A DNA stretch of 64,000 nt from Arion vulgaris (Eukaryota; Mollusca; Gastropoda; Stylommatophora; Arionidae): assembly GCA_020796225.1 (NCBI GenBank), contig CM036754.1, forward strand, positions 66,022,000-66,085,999, given 5' to 3'. Below are positions 1-63,457 of the stretch, piece by piece; the stretch's first letter is position 1; each line of letters starts with the position of its first letter. Under the pieces are notes generated by a model. It saw only the letters and a program-made list of their open reading frames with translations. It did no database searches and was not told the origin of the DNA. Made by a program: the position numbers and the translations under genes.

Positions 1-200
1 TGGTACTGGAGTGTTGTATGATAAACATAATACTTGTTACTGGAGTGTTGTATGATAAAGATAATACTTGGTACTGGAGTGTTGTATGATAAAGATAATA
101 CTTGGTACTGGAGTGTTGTATGATAAAGATAATACTTGGTACTAGAGTTTTTTATGATAAACATAATACTTGGTACTGGAGTGTTGTATGATAAACAGAG
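1..200. repeat. 34-bp tandem repeat
   Basis: About six copies of a 34-bp unit containing TACTGGAGTGTTGTATGATA, spacing exactly 34 in the first copies. The array probably continues left of the window. Confidence 0.9.
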
Positions 201-1179
201 AATGCTGTTATTGAGCTGGTAAAAGCATGCAAGATGGTGGGAAGATGATGTTGCTAAGTTACCTCTATGTAAACAAACACCAGACAGTCTCCAAGATGCA
301 GCAAATATTTGTAAACTTGTGATGTATAAGTTGTGCAGGAGAAATATTTGAGATATTTTGAGGAAATACATTTTTTTGGATTGCAAGAAAAAAAAACTGG
401 TTACAGGAGAGCCTGATACTTGTTTTCCTAGATTGCAAGCAAAAATATCAGCAGATTATCGACTCCAGCATCAGAGGCAAATGTGGTCGAGTGTGTTGTA
501 TTGTCTACTTCAGAGTCAGATGAGTCATATCTACTTCAGAGTCAGAAAAATGTGGTAGAGTGAGTCAGATACAGAAGACTGGATGAAATTACAAGAATAG
601 TCATGTTAAGCAGACTTGGCTCATGCTGAACAGAACATGCCCCTCTTGCATGCTATGTAGAACATGATCCCCTCTTGCATGCAATTAGAAATATTTAAAT
701 TGCAATGTGAACATGAAAACTCTTTATGCTAGTGATAGTGCGTCTTGCATGCTATGTAGAACATGAATCTGCAGCACTTCATCAGGAACAATTTTAGAAA
801 TATGTTCCAATTGCAAATGTTGAATTGAAAAACTCATATTAATGTTAGTGATAAGTTGCAGTCTTATGCTCTATTGGGAACTGAAAGAAATAAAAGAGAA
901 TACAAGCAAGCACTGCAAACCCAGATCTTGAGGAAATTAGGAATCTAAGAAAGAACAAGAGGCAACAGAGAGCATGAACAAGAAATATGTACAACCAGTG
1001 AGCTACAGGAACCATTAGCATGCATAGGTTTGAGTCATGATCTTTTGTTTTCAAGGGTAAAATAATTTTAAAAATACATCACTGTGCGATGAAAGTAGGG
1101 CAAGCACTAGTTATTAGCTAATTAAAATCCTCAAGCAATTTCTGAACCAACAATTTTGTTGTATGAGTACGTGTAAGCT
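201..1179. other. no recognisable feature
   Basis: AT-rich DNA with short local repeats (ctcttgcatgc with gtagaacatga occurs several times around 640-770). Short frames of 60-70 codons look random. Confidence 0.5.
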
Positions 1180-1425
1180 AAGTTTTCTTCTTCGAAAACC
1201 CCATATTGACCACTTGTTAACCACTCTTTGTGATTTCTATGTGATCCAAGCCTAAGGGTGATTGTATGTTGTGCCAGTTATGTGCCTACAAGTAGACCAC
1301 CCATCCAATTTCTCGCGCTCTTTATTTACTCAGGGTAGCTTTCCTAGGCCTCTACCTTAGTCACCTCTTACGATATGCTTTGTTAGTCCAGTGTTACTTT
1401 GCTCTCCCTGTAGGATCTGGCAACA
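1180..1425 (-). repeat. SINE-like repeat, family B, copy 1
   Basis: Shares the blocks ccacttgttaaccactctttgtgat, gtgccagttatg, ctacaagtag and cctcttacga with copies at 18245, 40655 and 41515. It also shares its layout with family A, suggesting a common ancestor. Confidence 0.8.
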
Positions 1426-1429
1426 CACG

Positions 1430-2170
1430 GCGAGAAAGAGTGTATATTACCAGCAATATTCTCCCTATACTCAGTAAGAAAATATGTGAGACTCGCACTC
1501 ACATTTGAAGAGGAGAGTTGGGAAGAAGAAGAGCAGAAAGTTTGAGACAGATGGACAGAGATGAAAGCAACAACCAACTGTAGAATGAACGATTGAGATA
1601 TGTTCGATTCTCTTAACAGAAATTCAGGTTGACTGTATATGGCAGGAATGGCTCAGTCACAATGAGCACAAACGTAATTACTAATTTAACCTTTATTTTT
1701 TTACCAGGGCATGAGAGAGTACCTGACTGACACAGCAGTGGTCAAGGAAGGACAGTCGATGGATATCATCAATGACATAAGAGAAGCAGGTTGTATAGAT
1801 GACTTTGAAAACATTTATAAATCTTCAACCCTATCCAGAGTGAAGGAAATGAGAAACTGTGAACTGCCAGACACAAGACATTTGATTAATCAACACAGAA
1901 CAGGTGTAATTAGTCGTTATATGCTGGTAAAGATATTAGGGAGGAGATCAGAGCACATATAGACCTGTCCGAAGTGCAATGATGACGATAATCTGCACTA
2001 ATCTCACAGAAATAAAGGATGGGGTTCATTTTGTGAGATGGACAACGAGGACACAAGTGAAATGACCAAAAGATTTAAAAATAATATCTCATGAAAACTG
2101 TCACGAAAATGTATGCAATGCAATGATTCAGTTTTATTGTTTGGTGATTAACACACAGGAAAGTGAAGTA
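1430..2170. other. non-coding, one unassigned 83-codon frame
   Basis: A plus-strand frame at 1711-1962 begins MREYLTDTAVVKEGQS. Its composition is protein-like and it sits just upstream of a LINE tail, so it may be a decayed retrotransposon piece. I do not recognise a domain. Confidence 0.35.
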
Positions 2171-2179
2171 GGGAAAGGC

Positions 2180-2325
2180 CTAGAAATACCGGGAGGAGAG
2201 AGCTGGAGATTGATATTAAAATGATAGGTAAGACGTGGAAAGAATTGGAAGGGATGGCAAGAAAGAGGAAGAGCTGGTTGAAAACCTGTGCGTCATGTTG
2301 GAGAGTTGGGAAACGGTGAAGAAGA
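2180..2325 (+). mobile_element. non-LTR retrotransposon ORF2 C-terminal remnant
   Basis: Reads RNTGRRELEIDIKMIGKTWK then ELEGMARKRKSWLKTCAS to a stop. The pattern W..E.....K....W.EL...A..R..W......C is the usual C-terminal tail of RTE/CR1-like LINE proteins. Only the tail is present. Confidence 0.6.
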
Positions 2326-3239
2326 AGATTAATACCCCATTAAGCAGAGTAGCACATGTTCATGTTTTTCAACCAGACATAAGTCTGTTTTAGTTAAATT
2401 GGAGTGCTTGTAAAGAGAAAAGGGGAGGATGTTGATGTAATCCTAGGAAACAATAAAACCAGACATGGACAAGACAAACTCACATGAATAAAGAGAAAGC
2501 TTGGAGGTGAAATTGGTGATGAACAGTAAAAGATGAGACCAGAGCAGATGCAGGATCATTTTTTTTTTAAACCAAGAACAGTAACCCGTTTGATTTTTTA
2601 AAAATCAAGTTATCTCCCTTCTACTGCATCTTTAACCTTTGAACTCATGACATAACCTTGATCGACATTTCTTCAAAACTTTCCGCTTGTAATATTTGAC
2701 TACTCAAAGTTCATCACAAGGGTTAGTCAGTAAGTTATAAAATGACCATGAAACGCCTAAAAAGTAAACTAAATAGGGAACAAACTTGAAAAGCATGTTT
2801 TATTTACACACTTACTGAACTTATTTCTGAAAATAATTTCACCATGCAATTTACAGCACAGAAGTCTCGCACCTAATATCATGGCAACAGTTACGTATTA
2901 AGTTCTGTTTTTTTTCTTCAACTGTAAATAGTTTGTCACTACGGTGGAATTCGCGTGCAGCCATTGTAGAACATTGTACTTAGCTCACAGATGTTCATAG
3001 TTTCTATAAATTGACTTTGTATTAGTAAGTCCTTTGTCCCTTATGTTGCACAGTAGTATGTTCGTTCAGAGATGATACATTCTTTGAGAACTGTCACCCT
3101 TGTTCTTGACATACTCAAATGGCTTCAACCATACTCTGCAATCTAAAACTAAACATCACATTCGATGTTGATGACACTTTGAAAACTATCATTTCCAAGT
3201 ATTGTATATCAGTTTTTAACATACTGATTGACATCACCA

Positions 3240-3480
3240 ATTAGATTTTCTGGCAGAACTTTGCCACCCCAACAGTCCTGAATAGGCCAGACTCTGCAGC
3301 CATAATGCTCAAACCATCAGATACGTCCTGAATGTTTCTCTCATAGGTCAGATGTTCCGCCTCTGCAGCCATAATGCTCAAACCATCAGATACGTCCTGA
3401 ATTAATCTTCTTGTTCTTCCTCTTCTTCAAGCCTTCGTGTCTCTTTTTATGTCCCAAAATACTTCAATTTCCTCTTTCTT
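3240..3480 (-). mobile_element. LINE tail, GLLGWQSSA family, internally duplicated
   Basis: Related to 26345-26605 (shared GLLGWQSSA end and cataggtcagat block) with stops. The block ccataatgctcaaaccatcagatacgtcctgaat occurs twice, so the remnant contains a partial duplication. Confidence 0.6.
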
Positions 3481-3640
3481 ATTTGTAGCATCAGCCAGTT
3501 TTCTTTGATTTGAGTTCTTTCTGGGTAGATACATGTGTTCACTTCTCTGTCCCCGATATACGATGGAATCTTCTGTAACACATTCAAAAGCACATATGTT
3601 TTCCCACCGCCTTCTTAACTGTCCATGCTTTGCACCCATA

Positions 3641-4197
3641 TATTGTCACTGGAAATATGCATGCTCTTAGAATTCTGATCTGTTTTCTTAGATCTTACTC
3701 TTGATCTGACTGACATACCCTTGCATTTATTAAGTGTTCCAAACATACCCTTGTATTTATTGTTTGAAACATGCACCTAACAGCATGAAATCAAAATCGT
3801 TTTTCAGTGAGTACTGTCAACCTACCTTTTCCTGGTCTGTAGATAAACACTAGTCCATATATGCTATAGGTCTGCTGGTAGTATAGTATGTTATAGGTCT
3901 GTATGTTAGTAACAAACAACACACAAGCAGCAGCAGGTGGTGATGGGTAAGTTAAGTGGATGCATACAACTAATTCTAATGGAGATTCAAACACATCACA
4001 CAAACAAGTCAAATATTGTATTGTCAATGATTTTATTTCTCCAACATTGAATGAGTGGAAAATAATTATAATTATTCACAATTAGAAACATAAAGACTGG
4101 AAAAATATTGACTCAAACTGATCATTACAATTTCTAACAATTATCTGATTTTCTCACAAAGTCATGCAATTTAGTTGGCTTGAATATATGAATGAAA
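3641..4197. other. no recognisable feature
   Basis: AT-rich non-coding DNA. No conserved coding frame or tandem array seen. Confidence 0.5.
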
Positions 4198-4280
4198 AAT
4201 GAAAATCGTGGCATATCCCTTACAGGATGCTGCCATCAACCACAGTAAACGAGTCCTTGATTTTCTAGGCAGCACTTGAA
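4198..4280 (-). repeat. tRNA-derived SINE, family C, 3' fragment
   Basis: Matches the tail block of the complete copies: aaaatcgtggcatatcc, tacaggatgctgccatcaac, and gattttctaggcagcactt. The tRNA-like head is missing. Confidence 0.75.
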
Positions 4281-5047
4281 TATATAGCAGTAGGAAATAT
4301 CACATGACTTTGATAGCCAAGGAATCCAAGATAATGAACGGATATACATTTTATTGTTCAGTGTACAAGTCCATTTCTCCATTATTTCTTCTTGCTGGTT
4401 TCAATAACATGATATCAAAATGAGAGTCAGTATCATACCTGTATAACTATTTTCTCAAGTTTACTCTATGTGGTGTGATAACTGAAACATTTCAAGAAAA
4501 AAGTGAAACTTTCAATTAGTCAAAGAAAACAAACAAATCCAAATCCAGGAAGAGAAGACCATGTTCCTGAATTTAATGGAAACACATGTGTGTAATGTCA
4601 TATATTCAAGCCAGCATATATACAATTTGTCTAATACTACAAGTGGAAACAATAGTACCTTCACTTCACACAAGGAGGAGGAGAAGAAAAATAATTCAGA
4701 AATTCACAAAGCCAAAAACTGTAAAATGTGAAGAAACACTTGATGACACACACATAAAATAGTAATATATATATATATACTTGTATTTTGGAGACATAAT
4801 TCAATGATTTTTGATAAATATAAATACACCCATGAAAAAAAGAAATGTGTGGAGAGTAAGTTCATGTCGGCTGTTAGTTCTTCCTGCTAAATAGTACTTA
4901 CTAAGATTCTGATATTTTTAGCACACAATTGGTGTCAGTGAAATGTACATCATATATTACTAGGTCATTGCCTGATTAATAAAACAGATTTTCTGTAGAC
5001 AATATTTTCTGAATAATTGAAGTTAGTATTCACTACATATATTTAGT

Positions 5048-5072
5048 TGAGAGAGAGAGAGAGAGAGAGAGC
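5048..5072. repeat. (GA)n microsatellite
   Basis: Uninterrupted GA run of about 12 units. Confidence 0.9.
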
Positions 5073-5279
5073 ATTCAAATATTGATTACAGTGCAGTGTT
5101 ACTAGGGAGGCAGATTTAGTTGATAGAAGAAATGAACAAGTAACTAAATTAAGAAATATAACAACAGAGATGAATTTTCTTCTATACTAGGGAATGCTAA
5201 CCCAAAACAAATGCTTGCAAAAAACCAGATGCACCCAGGAGTAGGGCATAACATGGTGCAATGACTCTCCAAAATCACA

Positions 5280-5420
5280 ATGAGGAATGGATAGCGATTC
5301 TGGGGTCGCTGCTCTGCCTTGAGGGTTTAGCCTGCAAAGGTGGCCCACGTATGCAATATCCAAGACAAACTGTATGGTGTGGCTGACAATCTCAGGCCTT
5401 TATTAGAGAATCCAGAATGC
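5280..5420 (+). mobile_element. non-LTR retrotransposon C-terminal remnant, DKLYGVADNL family
   Basis: Plus-strand reading contains QDKLYGVADNLRPLLENPEC. The same block in opposite orientation at 44875-45085 reads VQDKLYGVADNLRQMTAFI and has an adjoining zinc-knuckle-like HRNYILQNCPQYADLR typical of LINE C termini. Decayed. Confidence 0.6.
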
Positions 5421-5469
5421 TAATCTAGTGAGAACCCAGCAGACAAAGAAATCTTCTATGCTGATGTGA

Positions 5470-8390
5470 GGGTAAATTTCTGCACAGTTCATGGAGGGAC
5501 AGTATGTCTTCCAACAGTTAGTTCTACATTAACAAATGGCGGTCTACCAGGCAGAGCTTGTGACTTTAGGTAGAACCTGTGACAGAAATAGTGGAGAGGA
5601 GGGTGTCCACAATATTTATGATCATACATTGTCTTTGTCTGTGACTTTCATTTTGCTGAACAAACAAAAAATGTTTGAGGGTTGAGAAATGTGAACAGGC
5701 TTGAGTTAAAAAGAACTTGTCTATTTTTGTACTACTTCAAATAGAGCTACTAATGTTATTGACTAATATTATTGAAAGAGTAAATAAGAAAACACAAAGT
5801 TAGATAGTTTAAAGTACAAAATACTCATTCAATGATTCAACCAACAAGTCTGTATTGAAACAGAGGAAATAAGATGCTGACACAGTAAGGAGAAATATGT
5901 TTATATAGATAAGCATCACTTCATGAGTTTTCTGAGTGAAGTCTCTTCTACTGCGCCATCATATTTTACCTTACATGTATGTATCCTCTATTTAATAAAG
6001 AGGACTATTGTTGAAACATTGATTGAATCTGTTGTACTACTCTGACTGCATGTTATTATATAGTTGAAACTTCTTCTTGTAAAGACTAACATTGACAACT
6101 TGGAAAAATAATATAGTCAAATAGTGTGGATTAATATATTACATTCATTGAGACAAGTTATCTATCATCTCTATACAGTATTTATTTAGGCAGTGTCCAC
6201 ACAGGGCACATAGACACACACTAAAGATGGAGCTGGTTGGGACAAGATAGGGCAAAAGTGATCCATCTACTACAGGTGACACAGCAAATTGCTAATTGAA
6301 ATAGATCAAGTAACTAAGCATGAAGTCTGGTAAAGTCAAAAGTTATAGCAAATATCTTCAGTCTCTCTCAGATACTTGTCTCGAAAACATATATTGTTTA
6401 CCATTACACACAAAATGTGTATAATCATCATCTCAGAGAAGCTAGTGGGATTTGACTGCAGACATGCATGATAACCAAGCAGAAAATGTCTGCAGTGGTC
6501 AAGTGTTTGTTCTTTAACACCAAACTATTCATTCTCTCGCTTCCATCACCCACAATAAAATGATGTGGGTTAAATGAAAGATCAAATAACTTGCAAGGAA
6601 ATCAGAAAGTAAACCAGGGCAAGTCCAAGTTGTCCATATTAAGTTGGTACATGCAACATTTGGAAGCTGCTTGTGCAGCCAGAGTAAGCCAGACAAACAG
6701 ATATATTCCATGTAGTCTTCTTCTTTTTCTTCTAGTTTAGTTTCTTATGTTGAGAAGTCCACAGACAGTGCACTTGCTTCCATGAATCCAGTGATAATCC
6801 ACAGGGAGTGTCACATTTTGTGAGAGAAATCTAAGTATGGTCATTAAACTTTATGATGGGGACCAGCCACCCAGTACCCTTCGAGGGACTACCCACAAAC
6901 TGCATGGGCTTGTAGCAGTCAGCTGCTAAATGCTAGTGTCAAAACAAAGCTGTGGCGGCCCCAGAAACAGACAACTACCACAAAGTCTGGATAAGTCTGT
7001 GGAGATCAAAGAGTGAGAAGCTAAATGGTACACCAAAAAAGGTTATGCTGAAGTCAAGATGTGTGGGACTGAAAGGTGCAGATACCACAGCTCACAATGA
7101 AAACTGCAATACAACATGTTCTCCAGACTGCATCTTGCTACAACCAGAGGGAGTATTAGAATGAACGGGGAAGAAGGAGAAGAACACTATGATACAAACA
7201 TGTCACATTTCCAATGCTGAGTTCTGATATATGTTAGGACTGACGTGTTTTGATTTCGGTGGGGGATTCCGTTTATAACATTTTTAATAATAAACAGTTT
7301 CTAACTTATGTTGAGTTATTTGATAAAACTGTGCTGCACTATTATTCAGACTACAATATTTGAATATAGACACACATACATGTCTCTAAACTAAACTAAA
7401 CTTCACACTATGTACACACACACAAATATATATATATTTATACATATATATGAGAGATATATCTCTGGCCGTGACAATAAATGCAAAAACAGACCAGGTT
7501 CTAAGTTAATTATGAATAAAACACAGCACATTTGCTTGTTGTACATGGACTGGCTCAGATCAGATAGAAAACTTCATGGTGTAAATATAATAATTAGAAA
7601 AAAAAAAAGACTGCACAGCCTTTGATTGAGCCTGTTTAGCCTTTTCTATGTTCCCTAATTTAGCCTAGTTTGTGTCCGATTTTATTTGTTTCTTCTTCTC
7701 CACACTTTAAGTCTAGTTTTTGCCTGATTTCATTATGTTCTATCTCCCCCAAACAGCCTAATTATTATAGTCCAGTTTGACTATTATTGATTTCTTGAAT
7801 GCACTCAACAAGTTCTGAACAAGATATAAAAATGTCAATGTTTCAAGAGAAAGTTGATCTTAAAAAAAAACTGTCACCAATGACACCGGTTTTGATTATA
7901 TATTTTCTATACACGATTGAAGCTTGCCTCATCAAGTGTCAGTCACTGACAATACTTTGTTGCTGTCTTACAAGATGTCAGATTACATGTCAGTCAATGA
8001 CTTGTCGTCAGTCTGTAGGCAAGAAGAATAGTCTGTAGCCAAGAAGATGACTAATAGTCAACCTTCTTGATCCCAGTAGAACATAGGACAGCAACTTTCG
8101 TTCTATATGTAGTTGAATATTATTCTCCCAAACTTCTAAAACTGGTTGTTCTCTGTCCACCATTAGACACACCATCTCAAAGAATGCCGTATTAATGACA
8201 AAGTTGGCATGTTAGAGATAGAAGGTAATTATGACAATCAGAGAGACTAACCAATAACCTCCTTCAATTCCTGCTGTTAGTTGACGAATCAACATGTTGC
8301 TGGACACTTAACTGTTCAAAACTTTTATTTTAAAAAGTTGATTTTAATGTCATTTCATTCACTTGGGCATCTAAATTTAAGTGCCCGTGA
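5470..8390. other. non-coding, no recognised element
   Basis: AT-rich region lying downstream of the read-through SERCA stop. Short frames (for example 6952-7164 and 7799-8038) show no family resemblance. Could be intergenic, or an intron leading to the unseen alternative last SERCA exon. Confidence 0.45.
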
Positions 8391-8394
8391 AATC

Positions 8395-8490
8395 TTGCAG
8401 TAAAGCTTGTTTGAATGTCGAGGGATACTGGTGATAAGGAAAGCAAACCTTCACACAAAAATCAGTTAGAGTCGTCATATTAGGCGCCAT
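8395..8490 (+). repeat. interspersed repeat, family G, copy 1
   Basis: Shares the order ...ctggtgataagg, cttca, aatcag, catattaggcgc with 32205-32400 and 35435-35620. Confidence 0.55.
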
Positions 8491-8839
8491 TCATAGCGGA
8501 CAAATAAAAAAAAAATATGCTATTTTCATGGCTGAGCCACAAACCCTGTTAGTCTACAGAACTGACAACATATTAACCTCTATTGATATGAGAATTCGAA
8601 CCAGTCACAGTTAACTAAAGATTACTACTGTATTGAAGCAATTATATTTCTCATCATATTTCTAGAGTGAATGTCTGAACAACAATTTCTGTTAGCATCA
8701 TTCTATTCCATTTGTCTTATTGATAAATATTGTCATAGATAGTATAACTATTGAATAAGTACACCTTGATCATCTGTTAGATATTAGATTGTCACATCTG
8801 TGTAAAAGTAAAGATATCCTTTTTATACCTTAAGGTATA

Positions 8840-9050
8840 TAGAGTAATATAGTGTTAGGTTCATATTTTTCATTGACCGTCGGCTGCTGGCACGCGATGG
8901 GTGATGTGGTCAACATCATGTCTCTACTTCCCAGTGCTTTTCCTGGTGCCCAATTAAGGCTGGGTCGACCTGAGAGTCGCTACGGTTGGAAAAATGTTCC
9001 ACTCTCACTGGAATTGAACCCAGACCACTAGACCGAAGTGAAGAAAACAC
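8840..9050. repeat. interspersed repeat, family F, copy 1
   Basis: Shares with 19255-19490 the blocks agtgttaggtt, gcacgcgatgg, caatt..ggctgggt.gacc, and ttgaacccagacca. The last block resembles an inverted tRNA B box, so a SINE origin is possible. Confidence 0.65.
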
Positions 9051-9970
9051 TTCATGAAATCTAACTCAATATTTCAACAATCTATTTAGTCCAAACTTAT
9101 AATTTTCTTTGACTGATATATTTTCCCTATCAATTTTATTAACAACAGATAAACATTCAATTGATTTTTTTTCATTTTATTTTTTTTTAACACAAGAAAA
9201 AAAAAAAAATGAAAACAAGAAAATACTGCAGAAAAAATATTGTCAAAAATTCAGTATGAAATATTGTTCCAAATGTTCTCAGTAAACCCTGCAGCACTCA
9301 ATGCCAAATATAGATAGGTATATACACTGACTCACCCACTCGTTCGCTCACTTACTCCCACACACAAACATGACTCTTGTACAAGTGGAGTCAGTGTCTC
9401 TGACGACTAATATAAGGTACCACTAACAGAATATATAATGCTTCTGTGTTTGTACAATAAACACAGATTACAGCCACAGGATCGATCCCCTTTCACTTCA
9501 ATCAACTGTTACTATGACAGCCAAGCACAACAATAGAAGCTATTAAGTGTCATTTTTGATCTTTTCGATCATTAAATTTTAAGCAATGTCCCCTATGTTC
9601 AACTGTATAATAGTTGTGAGAAAAACAATTGTTAACATGTTTTAACACTAGAGATTTGTATGCACTGATCAACATGCTAGCAAGGCAAACTTCAACGTTG
9701 AAGTTTTGTAAAACGCACACATACCTTTCTCATCATTTTTTCTCTTTCTTTAAAAATAAAATTTAAAAAAAGATAATGACAACATAACCTTATAAAGATG
9801 AAATGTGAAACAAATAAAATAAATACTTTCAAAATTCTTGGAAAACAGAAATGAAAATATTTACATGGGAAAAAAATAATATATCAATTGTTTGATTATT
9901 CATTGTATTCTTTGTCCATTGGCACAGATATTGTGGGACATTAGTGTCTCCATGTCGACTCTCTTCTTTC

Positions 9971-10050
9971 CTCAACTTGTGGACCAAACGCCACACTAAG
10001 TGGCATTTTTTACTCTAAAAACAATTTTGCTCTGGTCCACTAAGAGTTAA
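9971..10050. mobile_element. TTAA-flanked MITE, piggyBac-like, short copy
   Basis: Runs from caacttgtggacca to tggtccactaagagttaa; the right TTAA is intact, the left is decayed. It matches the longer copy at 26904-27047, both in the inverted ends and in the internal acactaa..ggcattttttactctaaaaaca block. Confidence 0.65.
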
Positions 10051-10270
10051 CATAGATGTCATGTGGGCACTGTTGGTGCTCACTGTCTCTACTCTCTCTT
10101 ACTTCTTTTCTCAACAAACATGTCATGTGGGCAGCACTTGTTATCTCCTTTTTTTCTGAACATAGACATCATGAGAGCACTGGTGATCTCCATGTCAACT
10201 CCATTTTTCCCCTGAACATAGACATCATCATGAGGGTACTGGTGGTTTCCATATCTATCTGTAGCCAACT
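10050..10270. repeat. degenerate tandem repeat, about 60 bp
   Basis: About four units around gaacatagacatcatgagagcactggtgatctccatgtc. The flank at 9935-9965 carries a related fragment left of the MITE, so the MITE probably inserted into this array. Confidence 0.6.
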
Positions 10271-10299
10271 TTCTGTTGAATGTTGTCTACACTGAGGTC

Positions 10300-11730
10300 T
10301 GTCCAATCTTTGATGTTGAATAATCTATTACTAAAAATATATATATATATATATACACCTGTACCATATTTTCTCTTCTTTGAGGCCTTGAAGAATATTT
10401 GTTGAATGATCTTGAGTCCATATTAATATTTCTTTCCCTTGTTTACAACTGATAGTAGATTATATGTTTGAGATTTCTCACTAATGACCTGATGCAGTTT
10501 CCTCTACTTCTTGTTCATGTTATTTGACTCAATAACAACTCATGAACTCAACTATACAGACAGTTGAGAGAGAGCAATATACCAACCAAAAGCAACAATA
10601 CAACTAAAAGATCTACAAAATGAATGCTGGGGGGTAGCACACAAATCAGCTTGAGATTACAGGTCAGTACAGCCATTCAAATACTCACTACAAAATACAA
10701 TTAGCATGACAAAACCCAAATAGCAATAAGAAATATTGGTTGTAGAAGTTGGAACAGTAATTTTCACTAAGTCATTTTTGGCTATGGACATACAACAATG
10801 ATGTCATTCCATGCAGGACAGAAAGAAAAAAACCTTGATAGCTGGTAACTACACTAAATATCATGGAATCAAGTGTTGGATAAATATTCCAAACAAGGAG
10901 AGAAGCTCAAACCAAACATAGAAAAAACAAACAAGTAAATAATACTAGAAATGAACAGTGTGAGATGAAGTGTGCATGTGCGTGTGTTGATGGGACTCGT
11001 GTCCGAAATGTCAAACAAAATGTAATCAAATAATCCTCAACTTCCTCAGCAATCTTGCTCGCAAGTAACATGATGACCAGTGTAAACAAAGAGACTCCAA
11101 ACAATCTGCTAACTAACTAACAAAATGAACATTACATACTATCTACTCATTTAGCAAGGACACCATTTCTCCATTCATGCCACCAGAGCAGATTTATCAG
11201 ACAAATTTCCAAATATGTCCCTGATAATTATGTATTGACAAAATGTTGCCATGACTATTACTACTACCCTACACAACCAGTACTACATCTAACTATCATG
11301 TGTTAGCTAGCTACAGCTATGATTTATTTTATGTTTCTCTTACACAAAGTGATCTACATTTAACACAAGTTCCAGCTTGGTTTATTTTATTGAAAATAGA
11401 TTCACTTCTTGACAAATCCTGGCTAGTCAACTAATATTTGTGCTTCATTATTATTATAAACTGTCTAGTCCCTAATGGTTATGTTTAATTATTGATATAA
11501 ATACTATCTTCAAATTCATCACCATCATCATGTTGTCAGGTCTAGTGGCAGTACTTCAATGATAGTAGATCAACTCATCCTTCCGAATTCATCCCAGATA
11601 TGTGCTTCTCTTGAAGTTTGTTTGAACAGTTACAATGTTTTCCATTTCTGAGGGCTTTCCAAATATAATTGTGTTTTGTCTTCTTGACATCTGATGTGCT
11701 ACTGCTGTTGTCAGATGAGCACATATTTAT
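10300..11730. other. non-coding, no recognised element
   Basis: Contains a short AT microsatellite at about 10336-10356. No conserved frame found. Confidence 0.5.
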
Positions 11731-11737
11731 ATCTGAT

Positions 11738-11925
11738 CTGTCCATAGAAGTTCCATCTGTCTATCAATGTGTCTGTGTACATTGATTGTCCATAGAGTTC
11801 CATCTGTCTGTCAATGTGTCTGTGTACATTGATTGTCCATAGAGTTCCATCTGTCTGTGTACATTGATTGTCCATAGAAGTTCCAGCTGTCTGTCAATGT
11901 GTCTGTGTACATTCATTGTCCAATT
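11738..11925. repeat. 35-48-bp tandem repeat
   Basis: Four units of gtccatagaagttccatctg with ctgtcaatgtgtctgtgtac and attgatt. Spacings are 48, 47 and 35, so the third unit is deleted. Confidence 0.85.
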
Positions 11926-12300
11926 CCCATCCACTAACTAGTATTGTTGATACACAACATGATCAGACCTATCTCCTTTTACATAGACACAAATATATCA
12001 ACAGATTTTATTGATAACCATTTGTGATGACTTCTTCCAATTATTGACTCTCATTGTTAGTTCTATTAACTTCATTACATACATCACACTTCATTTCCTC
12101 TGCAATTTTCTTCCTATCTATCTCTCCCATCCACTTCTTTGTTAAGGTCTGCAGTTATGTGATTTTCGTCCATGCTGTTCATTAAATTCTGTTGTTATCC
12201 TAGTTTTTAATCGTATATATGATATGTCATTTTTCTGTCTCTCTGACTTATCCACTCTACTTTGTCTTTTCATTTCCTATTATTCCAAAATGGGAGCTGG

Positions 12301-12540
12301 GATTCAATGCAATCTCTACAGCCAAGTCTGACTGTAAGTGAATTCAATACAATCTCTACAGCCAAACCTGACTGCAGTTGAATTCAATACAATCTCTACA
12401 GCCAAGCCTGACTGCAGTTGAATGCAATACAATCTCTACAGCCAAGCCTGACTGCAGTTGAATTCAATACAATCTCTACAGCCAAGCCTGACTGCAGTTG
12501 AATTCAATACAATCTCTACAGCCAAGCCTGACCGTAATCA
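12301..12540. repeat. 40-bp tandem repeat
   Basis: Six units of a 40-bp sequence around caatctctacagccaagcct, spaced exactly 40. It lies just past the candidate polyadenylation signal. Confidence 0.92.
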
Positions 12541-12577
12541 ATCATTTCCTGTCTTGATGCTGCAATGCTCTGCCTAT

Positions 12578-12583
12578 TTTATT
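12578..12583 (-). promoter_or_regulatory. candidate polyadenylation signal AATAAA
   Basis: AATAAA on the minus strand about 330 nt downstream of the read-through stop codon. It is the first canonical hexamer I saw after the stop. Such hexamers are frequent in AT-rich DNA, so this is only a candidate for the end of the long-tail isoform. Confidence 0.3.
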
Positions 12584-12909
12584 GGGGTTACTTCATACAA
12601 TTACCACTTGCCTGTTCGCCAATAATAATTTCTTTGCTTGACATTTCAAAAAAATACTATCTGTTAACATATCCGAATCTAAAAAAAAACTGAGTTATGT
12701 CTATGTACATCTTATTCCCTGGCTAGAAAACTACCCTATATTATTACTTCATAAAATAAGAGAGAAAAATTATAAATAGATTTTGTTTGATAGAACAAAT
12801 ATCAGGGACACATTTATCATCCACTCTGAGACTCCACTTCCTCTTAAGAGTGTACACATCCATGTGTCAGTTCTGTCAAGAGAGTAAGGACCAGGGAGGA
12901 GCAAAAGTA

Positions 12910-62686
<49,777 letters not shown>

Positions 62687-63009
62687 TTATCACCTGAAAC
62701 CCACCTTGTGTATGTATATAATGACATATACTCTTCATGTGAGTACTATGATTTTGATTTATAATCAGTTCTTTTGAAATCTTTGTACTGACAAGTTTGA
62801 CTCTCTATTTCTATAAACATGTACATCGTTCTCTCTCTGTCTACAAAAGTGAAAATCATATCCAAGGGTCATGGAATTTAGCCACATAATTCTGGTTGCT
62901 AGAGTTTGAGAAAAAAATCGTCATTTTCATTTCAGAGTTTGATCTGTTCTATTATTTCTCTACAAAAATGTGGGTAGAATTTTCTGTTGAAAGTTGCTGT
63001 ACACCTGTC

Positions 63010-63190
63010 TCAGATTATAACTTGTCTGTCTTCTATTATAGCTCAAGTTTGTCTCAGATTGTATAGAACTCTCTACCCGAGTGTAGCTCATGTCAGCCTT
63101 GGATTACAGCTCAAATCTACTCAGATTATAGTTCTCTACCTGACAATAGATTCTTGTCTCAGATTATAGCTCAGGTCAGCCTCAGATTAT
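63010..63190. repeat. degenerate tandem repeat
   Basis: Repeated ctcagattatagctca blocks at irregular spacing of about 30-60 bp. Confidence 0.65.
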
Positions 63191-63457
63191 AGCTAAATTC
63201 TGCCTTGGTGTCCCCAACACGCCAAATACCCTTACAGCTAACCATTCAATTTCCATCTTCTTTTAAGCTTAATTTTCAAATGGATAGTGAGTTCAACAAA
63301 ATATGTTTTACATCATGTTCTAACCTCCATCCATCCACACATCACCTGGATATGATATACATATATCAAACATGAAAATAGAGAGAATATTTCATTAGAT
63401 CATTGTTTGACCAGATTTCCCATATCAGAAACATTCAGCCACCCTGCTCAGTCAGAA

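Noticed and set aside
1..12500. Alternative last SERCA exon
   Set aside because: A short exon starting in phase 1 is expected somewhere downstream of 12999, but many short frames fit and none has a recognisable SERCA tail, so none is called.
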